64,000 nt of DNA from Paraplanobispora takensis. GTDB lineage: Bacteria > Actinomycetota > Actinomycetes > Streptosporangiales > Streptosporangiaceae. Under the pieces are notes generated by a model. It was given only the letters and a program-made list of their open reading frames with translations, ran no database searches and had not been told where the DNA came from. Within the stretch, counting starts at the first letter, position 1. Each line of letters opens with the position of its first letter. The stretch lies in assembly GCF_016863195.1 (NCBI RefSeq), contig NZ_BOOK01000038.1, forward strand, positions 104,642 through 168,641, written 5' to 3'. Of the stretch, positions 58,140-64,000 are shown one piece after another. A program made the position numbers and the translations under genes.

Positions 58140-58906
58140 TGTTCCGAGGTGACCACCCCGACCTGAGCCGGACCGTGGGCCGGGCCCTGAGGCTGGCCCG
58201 CGACCTCGGGCATCCCCGTACGGGCAGCGAGCACCTGCTGCTCGCCCTCACCGCGGAAGGCACCGGCCTCGCCGTCGACTCCGCCCCGGACGGCACCCCT
58301 GCCGCCTCCGCCGCAGGCGCTTCCGGCGTCGCCTCCGTCCTCGCCGTACACGGCGCGACGGAGACCGCGATCCGCGAGGCCGTCCACCGCGCGGCACCCG
58401 CCGGGGCCGGTACGGCCGCCGACCGGGACACCCTCGCCGGGCTCGGCATCGACCTCGACCGCCTGCTCGGCGCCTCGGGTGCGAAGGCACTGGACCGCCC
58501 GCCCGCACGCGAACCGCTGTTCCCTCTGGGCGCGGCCGAGGCGCGGCGCCGGTCCGCACGGATGCGCCCGCCGCTCGGCCTGGACGCCCAGGCGGCCTAC
58601 GAGGCGTCGCTGCGACTGGCGCTGTCCCGCCGCGAACGCGACCACCGGCCCGAACACCTCGCCCTCGCGCTCGTCACCCTCGACCCCGGCGTGGCGTGGG
58701 TGCTCTCGGCCGCCGGAGTCGACAGGCAGGCGCTCCTCGCCGACCTGGCCGCCGCCTTCCCACCGCCTCGGCGCAACCCGTTCCTGAACCTCGAACGGCG
58801 ACTGGCACGCCGGACCCGCCACCATGACATCGTGCGGCGCTACCAGCGCACGACAGGACGCACCACCACATCGGCCGCCGCCGTCGCCACCCTCATCGGC
58901 GGCTGA
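58139..58906 (+). CDS. Clp N-terminal-domain protein without ATPase
   Basis: A 255-residue protein containing two Clp-N-type repeat regions (SRTVGRALRLARDLGHPRTG, SEHLLLALTAEGTGLAVDSA; then SLRLALSRRERDHRPEHLAL, ALVTLDPGVAWVLSAAGVDR), the helical module of ClpA/ClpC that recruits adaptors or substrates. No AAA+ domain is present. The central 60 residues are Ala/Gly-rich. The C-terminus (FLNLERRLARRTRHHDIVRR) is basic. The start overlaps the HTH gene. It may serve as an adaptor or regulator for Clp proteolysis; that is inference. Confidence 0.85.
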   Translation: MFRGDHPDLSRTVGRALRLARDLGHPRTGSEHLLLALTAEGTGLAVDSAPDGTPAASAAGASGVASVLAVHGATETAIREAVHRAAPAGAGTAADRDTLAGLGIDLDRLLGASGAKALDRPPAREPLFPLGAAEARRRSARMRPPLGLDAQAAYEASLRLALSRRERDHRPEHLALALVTLDPGVAWVLSAAGVDRQALLADLAAAFPPPRRNPFLNLERRLARRTRHHDIVRRYQRTTGRTTTSAAAVATLIGG

Positions 58907-59010
58907 GGACTCCCGCCCCCGCAGGACTCGGCCGGCCGGTACGCAGAGTTCGAGAGGCCCGACCAGTCAGGCCCAACTGCGGCACAAGTCACCGGCGTGA
59001 TCATGACCGC

Positions 59011-60420
59011 ATGCGCGTGAAGAAGATCCGTTGGTGGGCGGCGCTGCTCGCCGCCCTGACCACACCCGTCACCCTGCCCGCCGCGCCCGCCGCGGCGGCG
59101 CCGATCACCGTCGACACCGACTTCAACGGCGACGGCTACAACGACCTGGCCGTGGGCAGCCAGTCATATCCCGGGCATGAGGGGACCGGCCACAGCGGCT
59201 TGATCACCGTCCTGTACGGCGGGCCGAACGGTCTCACCGGGCGGCACCTCATACGCCCCGAGCCCGACTGCTTCGTCGTGATCTACAACTGCTCCGGGTG
59301 GGGCCGGAGCCTGACCGCGGGCGACGCGGACGGCGACGGCAAGATCGACCTGGTCTCCGCGGGCAGCGCCGACCTGCAGATTCACTCCTGGACGGCGGAA
59401 GGTGTGACACGCAAGCTCCGGTGGAGCGGCAGGTTCATCCGCGACGCGCTGACAGTGGGCCGCGTCGACCACGCCGATCCACGCCCCGACATCGTGGGAG
59501 GGTATGCCGAAGGCTATGGCCAGGTGCTGGGAGGGTGGTACAACGGCGGCTCCTTCGAGACCGCCGGGCTGAGCTCGACGCGCAGGTTGAGGCCCTGGTC
59601 CATGACCATCGGCGACATTCACGGGGACGGGCTGTCCGAGGCCATGTGGGTGGGCATCGATGTCACCAACGGCCCTAGCGGTACATATGTGTGGTACTCC
59701 GGCAACCTGCGCAACCCATCGGCCGATCCCTGGGTGCTGGGCGGTCCGGAGGGATGCCAGGCCCCCGAGACGAGCAGGCTGGCCTGCCCGAAGAACGACT
59801 CCGTGGTGACGCTCGGCGACGTGAACGGCGACGGCTACCGCGATCTGGTGATGGTGACGCCCAGCACCGGCACGCTGAACGTCTGGTACGGCGACAAGTA
59901 CGGCGGCGGCATGTCCAGGGTCGGCTACAGCGCCCGCGGCCTGACCTGGCTGACCACGCTCTCCACGACGTCCCAGCTGAACCTCGCCACCGGCGACGTC
60001 AACGGCGACGGCGCCGCCGAGATCTCCATCGGCGTTCCCCGCGCCACCGTATCGGGCCGGACCGATGCGGGCGCGCTCGTCCTCATCCCGGGCTCCGGCA
60101 CCGGTCCCGTCCCATCGGCCGCGCAGGTCATCACCCAGGACGGCGTCGCGCCCCCGGACGCCTCCCCCACGGCGGACCCGATCGGTGAGCAGTCGGCCGA
60201 GTACGACAACCTGGGCGCGGCCGTCTCGATCATCGACCTCACCGGCGACGGCAAGGGCGAGCTGATCGCGGGTGCTCCGGGCAAGAACGGCAACCGCGGG
60301 ATGCTCGTGGTCCTGCCCGGCACCGCCACCGGCGTCCCCTCCACCGCCCAGGTCCTGCACGCCCAGGACGCGGGGGCGACCGCCGACAGAGCCCGTTTCG
60401 CCGGCACGCTGCTGCACTGA
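59011..60420 (+). CDS. Secreted FG-GAP/VCBS repeat protein (integrin-like propeller)
   Basis: A 469-residue secreted protein: signal peptide (residues 1-32, cleavage after AAPAAA), then repeats with Ca-binding loops of the DxNxDG type: DFNGDGYNDLAVGS, DADGDGKIDLVSAG, DVNGDGYRDLVMVT, DVNGDGAAEISIGV, DLTGDGKGELIAGA. This is the seven-bladed FG-GAP propeller of secreted Streptomyces proteins and integrin alpha. No catalytic domain. Probably a calcium-stabilised extracellular binding protein. ATG 59011 begins MRVKKIRWWAAL, fitting a signal peptide. Confidence 0.9.
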   Translation: MRVKKIRWWAALLAALTTPVTLPAAPAAAAPITVDTDFNGDGYNDLAVGSQSYPGHEGTGHSGLITVLYGGPNGLTGRHLIRPEPDCFVVIYNCSGWGRSLTAGDADGDGKIDLVSAGSADLQIHSWTAEGVTRKLRWSGRFIRDALTVGRVDHADPRPDIVGGYAEGYGQVLGGWYNGGSFETAGLSSTRRLRPWSMTIGDIHGDGLSEAMWVGIDVTNGPSGTYVWYSGNLRNPSADPWVLGGPEGCQAPETSRLACPKNDSVVTLGDVNGDGYRDLVMVTPSTGTLNVWYGDKYGGGMSRVGYSARGLTWLTTLSTTSQLNLATGDVNGDGAAEISIGVPRATVSGRTDAGALVLIPGSGTGPVPSAAQVITQDGVAPPDASPTADPIGEQSAEYDNLGAAVSIIDLTGDGKGELIAGAPGKNGNRGMLVVLPGTATGVPSTAQVLHAQDAGATADRARFAGTLLH

Positions 60421-60531
60421 GAGATCGTCCCGTCCGGCGAGGAGAGCCGCGATGGTCCCCCGCCCCGGCCGAGCCGGAGTGGGGGATCGGCCGGCATGAG
60501 GTATCAGCGGGAAACTCTATGATCGCGGCTC

Positions 60532-61065
60532 ATGACGCACCCGGATGCCACCGCCGACACTGTGACCATCGCCCTCGGTGTCGACTACGGCCAGGCATAT
60601 CTCGTCGATGAGTGCGGCCAAGCCATGGTTCCCGATCAACCGGCCGATGACGACCCCGCGCACTCTCTCGGGATCATCAGCGTGGCGGACGGCGTCGCCC
60701 TGCTGACCATCGGCACGCACTACGGCAAGGTCCGTTTCGACGTTCAGGTGACGCAGCGCGAACCCGACCCGGATCTCGGCTCGTACGAGGACATCGTGGA
60801 GATCAGCTTCGACTCCGAGGCGGGGAGCGTCTCCCTCCGCGAGTGGGGGGACGGCGACGTTCACGCGCTCCCGCCGCTTCCGGCCGGGCCCGGTTGGTAC
60901 CGCCTGCGATATCACGTCCACGGTCTGGACGAGGGCCACGCCGACTACTACGAGGAGGACGCGCCTGATCGCTATCTCCTGCAGATCTGGTCGGCAGAGG
61001 AGTGCGGGCCACGGATCGTCAAGAGCAGGAGCAGGCGGCACCGGTCGTGGACGCAGGCCGGCTGA
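60532..61065 (+). CDS. Hypothetical protein
   Basis: A 177-residue acidic protein with a beta-rich appearance: VTIALGVDYGQAYLVDECGQ, VHALPPLPAGPGWYRLRYHV, and a C-terminal basic RIVKSRSRRHRSWTQAG. No signal peptide or recognised domain. TATGAT (60518-60523) lies eight bases before the ATG, consistent with a leaderless transcript. Resembles Streptomyces hypothetical proteins with GWYRLRYHV-type stretches, but the role is unknown. Confidence 0.7.
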   Translation: MTHPDATADTVTIALGVDYGQAYLVDECGQAMVPDQPADDDPAHSLGIISVADGVALLTIGTHYGKVRFDVQVTQREPDPDLGSYEDIVEISFDSEAGSVSLREWGDGDVHALPPLPAGPGWYRLRYHVHGLDEGHADYYEEDAPDRYLLQIWSAEECGPRIVKSRSRRHRSWTQAG

Positions 61066-61157
61066 GGAGGCGTCCCGCCGGTTCCGAACCGGCGCGGGAT
61101 TCCCGCCGGGCAGCGGTCGGCGGGCTTGTCCGCTGTGACGGACGCCTGTGGCGGTGG

Positions 61158-61922
61158 TCAGGCGAAGCGCTCGATCGTCACGGGAATCAGCCTCGCGTGC
61201 CGCATCGCCGCCGTCAGCTCCCGCAGGAGCGATCCGACCCCGTCATCGGACGAGCCGCCCAGGCATGCGGTCAGGTCGAGGCACCAGGCCGTACCGGGGC
61301 CGATCCGGCGGAGATCCCAGGTGAGCGTGTCATGGCCCGCGCGCATACGGGCCGTACCGGCCACGCGGGCCGTCGGATCGGCGCAACCGCCGGCCGGCTC
61401 CATCGACCAGAGATCCCGCAGCCGTCGCAGGCGTTCCGCGTCCAGGTCACCGGCGAACAGGACGCGATAGACCCGCCTTTCACGAAACCCCTCGGGAACC
61501 CGGGGGGAGCCGAGGAGCAGGGGGGCGGAGTCGTCCAGGGGCAACCGGTCGCGGAAGCGGGCCCGCAACGCCGCCTCACCGGGCAGGTCCTCCCCGCCGA
61601 TCCGGCGGTAGACGGCTTCGGCGGTGCGGCGGTGAACGGCGAGGACCCGGTCACGTAGCGCCGGGTCGGTGCGCATGTCCCGGCTGAAGGCGGCCGAACT
61701 CCACCAGGTGCCGTCCGTCACGCTCCATCCCGCGCTGTCCAGCCCGGTCGCCGTGTGGTCGTCGGCGAGCACGAACTCCTCGACGACGATCCCGTCCACC
61801 GGCGCCTCCGGCCCACCGGCCTGTCCCGGCCCCGGCATGACCAGGTAGTAGTCCAGCGGCGACCGTGACCCGTACGGACCGGTGATCGCCGTGTCTGCGG
61901 ACAGAGGCATGTCAGCGGTCAT
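61158..61922 (-). CDS. Hypothetical protein
   Basis: A 254-residue protein. ATG 61922 is chosen because GGAGGA lies ten bases upstream, while a longer frame to 62072 enters the repeat-containing intergenic zone. It starts MTADMPLSADTAITGPYG and contains DYYLVMPGPGQAG, SRDMRTDPALRDRVLAVHRR and a central acidic/Arg-rich part ending AMRHARLIPVTIERFA. No signal peptide, membrane helix or known motif. No neighbour suggests a function. Confidence 0.7.
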   Translation of the reverse strand: MTADMPLSADTAITGPYGSRSPLDYYLVMPGPGQAGGPEAPVDGIVVEEFVLADDHTATGLDSAGWSVTDGTWWSSAAFSRDMRTDPALRDRVLAVHRRTAEAVYRRIGGEDLPGEAALRARFRDRLPLDDSAPLLLGSPRVPEGFRERRVYRVLFAGDLDAERLRRLRDLWSMEPAGGCADPTARVAGTARMRAGHDTLTWDLRRIGPGTAWCLDLTACLGGSSDDGVGSLLRELTAAMRHARLIPVTIERFA

Positions 61923-61993
61923 GCGGCGTGTTCCTCCAAGTGCCTGCCACTCGGGCCCCGAAGCTTGCGAGAACCCACCGGTGACGATTCCGT

Positions 61994-62023
61994 GGCCGGT
62001 GCTGTGACGGCCGGTGCTGTGAC
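61994..62023. repeat. Perfect 15-bp tandem repeat
   Basis: GGCCGGTGCTGTGAC occurs twice in tandem (61994-62008, 62009-62023) in the region upstream of the gene at 61158. Confidence 0.9.
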
Positions 62024-62077
62024 GCCGAGATCGAACGATACGGTGCGGACGCCGGTCATGAACGGCGATCATACGAT

Positions 62078-62640
62078 CACAGGCCGGCAGAGCGGACCCT
62101 CCGCGTCACGGCCCTGGTCCTCGCGGCACGACCCGATGTGATCGTCAATGCCGCCTACCGGCAGTCCGACTGGGCGACCACGGCCGAGGGCGGCATGCAC
62201 CTCGCACTCGGCGCCGCGGCGGCAGGAGCCCGGCTCGTCCGTGTCTCCAGCGACGCGGTCTTCTCCGGTACGGCCTCCCGTTACGACGAGACGCACCTCC
62301 CGGACCCCACGACCCCGTACGGCGCCGCCAAGCCCGCCGCCGAGACCGCGATCAAGGGCATCGCCCCGGCCGCCGCCCTCCTGGAGCTGGCCGCCTCATC
62401 CTGTGCCGGGATCCACCACCTCGCCGGCACCGATGCCGTCAGCCGTCACGAACTCGGCGTGCTGATCGCGCGCCGGGACGGTCTCGACCCGGCCACCCTC
62501 CCCACCGGGCTCCGCGCCGACACCGGCCCGCCCGGCCCCCTCGACGTGCGCCTGGACGGCACCGCCACCCGAGCACGGTTGACCACCCGTCTCGGGGCGC
62601 ACGCGAGTTCCTCCATGTGCCGCGGCGGTGGTCGCCTCCG
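62078..62640 (+). pseudogene. Remnant of a dTDP-4-dehydrorhamnose reductase-like (RfbD/SDR) gene
   Basis: The translated frame RVTALVLAARPDVIVNAAYR, then ARLVRVSSDAVFSGTASRYD, DPTTPYGAAKPAAETAIKGI and ELAASSCAGIHHLAGTDAVS matches the SDR sugar-nucleotide reductase family, but the N-terminal Rossmann glycine motif is missing. A block is missing between GIAPAA and ALLELAAS (about 62366-62390), which would hold the substrate loop. Near 62600 the frame shifts: the +1 frame restores the expected REFLHVPRRW ending. Three lesions of different kinds indicate a dead gene. Confidence 0.8.
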
Positions 62641-62725
62641 GATCGCGCCGGATGAGTGCGACGGCCATCGGAACGAGCATTGCCCTGCTCTTCCCTTTCC
62701 GCCCGGGATGGAGGACAACCATAGA

Positions 62726-63976
62726 ATGACGACGGCACGCATCGGACCGCCCCCCGTGTCCGCGGCCGCCCGGCGGCCGGAACTGGACGCGATCCGCGCC
62801 CTGGTGGTGGTCGGATTGATCTTCTTCCACTCCGCCCTCGTGTTCGACGCCCGCGACGACTTCTACGTGAAGAATCCCGAGACCACCGAGGCGACCATGG
62901 TCCTGGCCGGTCTCGCGGTGGTGTGGGCGATGCCGATCCTCTTCCTCATCGCCGGGCTGGGCTCGTGGCACTCGCTGCGCCGCCGCGGCCCCGGCGGATT
63001 CACCATGGAACGACTACGGCGGCTCGGCGTGCCGCTGGTGTTCGCGACCCTGACGATCATTCCGGTGCCGCAGTGGCTCAGGCTGCGGGCCGATCCCGCC
63101 TACCACGAGTCGTACCTGCACTTCCTTCCGCGATTCTTCGCGGTACGGCTGGAGCCCGCCGAGTTCCCCTTCGTTCTGCAGGGTGAGCACTTCGAGACCG
63201 GACACCTGTGGTTCGTGGTGCTACTGCTGGCCTTCTCGCTCCTGATCGCACCGCTGGTCCGTCTGCTTCCCCGCGACGGCGGACATAGACTCCTGAACCG
63301 CCTGGCCATGACGGCGGAACGGCGCGGCGCCATCCTGCTGCCGGCCATTCCGATCGCGGCGATCAGCGCGCTGCTGGGGCTTGAGGAGTCCTACGCCGGA
63401 TGGAGCCGCTGGGCGTATCTGCTGTTCTTCCTGTACGGGTTCGTGCTCGCCGCCGACGAGAGGTTCCGGACGGCGATGCGGCGGGACGCGGTACCGGCGG
63501 CCATCACGGGCCTGCTCCTGTTCCTGACGGGAATGCCCGCTTTCCTGGTCACGGCGGCGTCTCCCGGCGGTGACCCCTTCACCGACATGACCCCGCTGGC
63601 GATCGGTGCCCGGACGCTGTACGGCGCGGCGGGCTGGTGCTGTGTGGTCGCGATCATGGGCCTCCTCGACCGAGGCAGGAAGCCGGCCTCCCCTCAGATC
63701 TCCCCGGAGAGCGACACACCGACGGGGAAGGAGGCACCACCCGACAGCCGCACCCTGCGGATGTACAAGTATCTGGCCGCCGCCGTACTGCCCGTCTACA
63801 TCCTGCACCAGCCGATCGTCGTCGCGGTCGCCTACGGTGTGGTGCGCTGGGAGGCACCGATGGCGGTCAAGTACGGAGTGATCGTCACAGCCTCGCTCGT
63901 GCTGACTCTGATCGCATACGACCTGCTGGTACGGCGCACACGGGTGACCAGGTTCCTGTTCGGGATGCGCGGATAG
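62726..63976 (+). CDS. Acyltransferase family 3 membrane protein
   Basis: A 416-residue integral membrane acyltransferase with about ten helices. Family features include the N-terminal RRPELDAIRALVVVGLIFFH (with the conserved Arg and His), WFVVLLLAFSLLIAPLVRLL, RWAYLLFFLYGFVLAADERF and the late LAAAVLPVYILHQPIVVAVA. It is expected to O-acylate a surface or secreted glycan or lipid. ATG 62726 has GGAGGA ten bases upstream; ATG 62708 is six residues longer. It ends 24 bases before the window edge. Confidence 0.9.
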   Translation: MTTARIGPPPVSAAARRPELDAIRALVVVGLIFFHSALVFDARDDFYVKNPETTEATMVLAGLAVVWAMPILFLIAGLGSWHSLRRRGPGGFTMERLRRLGVPLVFATLTIIPVPQWLRLRADPAYHESYLHFLPRFFAVRLEPAEFPFVLQGEHFETGHLWFVVLLLAFSLLIAPLVRLLPRDGGHRLLNRLAMTAERRGAILLPAIPIAAISALLGLEESYAGWSRWAYLLFFLYGFVLAADERFRTAMRRDAVPAAITGLLLFLTGMPAFLVTAASPGGDPFTDMTPLAIGARTLYGAAGWCCVVAIMGLLDRGRKPASPQISPESDTPTGKEAPPDSRTLRMYKYLAAAVLPVYILHQPIVVAVAYGVVRWEAPMAVKYGVIVTASLVLTLIAYDLLVRRTRVTRFLFGMRG

Positions 63977-64000
63977 AGCAGGAAGAGACCCCCGGAAACG

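Overview
The window is chromosomal DNA of a very high-GC actinomycete. The gene content and the order men cluster / RpoD-family sigma factor / gcvP / MerR / bifunctional nuclease / ftsR / FHA protein point to Streptosporangiales (Nonomuraea, Streptosporangium, Microbispora relatives); the genus is an inference. No rRNA, tRNA, insertion sequence, phage gene or CRISPR array was seen.

Layout. 0-5 kb: a truncated sensor kinase, then menaquinone synthesis genes (menD-menC, with menE divergent). 5-10.2 kb: a small secreted protein, an RpoD-family sigma factor behind a SigR-like promoter, a TetR regulator, a DUF5999 protein and small conserved genes. 10.2-20.1 kb: a tetratricopeptide protein, gcvP behind a tandem glycine riboswitch, and a conserved actinobacterial regulator block (MerR, bifunctional nuclease, ftsR, FHA/GarA-like), then a sugar nucleotidyltransferase/phosphomannomutase fusion and a CDP-alcohol phosphatidyltransferase. 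20.2-25.5 kb: thiC behind a TPP riboswitch and a two-component system. 25.6-32.5 kb: a methyltransferase, acyl-CoA dehydrogenase, SRPBCC protein, amino-acid permease with divergent Lrp regulator, enoyl-CoA hydratase, esterase, and a PuuD-like amidotransferase lacking its catalytic cysteine. 33-45 kb: flavohemoglobin, BNR-repeat protein, thyX, a DHFR-like protein, an ABC exporter, an amidohydrolase, a fused anthranilate synthase with a complete trp attenuator, an SGNH hydrolase, and a CocE-type hydrolase behind tandem operator-like repeats. 45-56 kb: catabolic and redox genes including a soluble transhydrogenase, a DUF3311/MctP-like monocarboxylate transporter and a DUF6285/acyl-CoA dehydrogenase/APH module. 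56-64 kb: an accessory-looking stretch of secreted proteins, unknown proteins, an HTH/Clp-N gene pair under two 18-bp palindromes, a decayed sugar reductase gene and an acyltransferase.

The best-supported regulatory elements are the leaderless trp leader peptide with its attenuator hairpins, the glycine and TPP riboswitches, the SigR-type promoter of the sigma gene, and the paired palindromes over the promoter of the HTH/Clp-N operon. The last is the best candidate here for a little-studied system. Several genes also show a -10-like hexamer six to eight bases before a start codon without a Shine-Dalgarno sequence, suggesting leaderless mRNAs. Two genes in the 54-63 kb stretch look as though they carry internal deletions.
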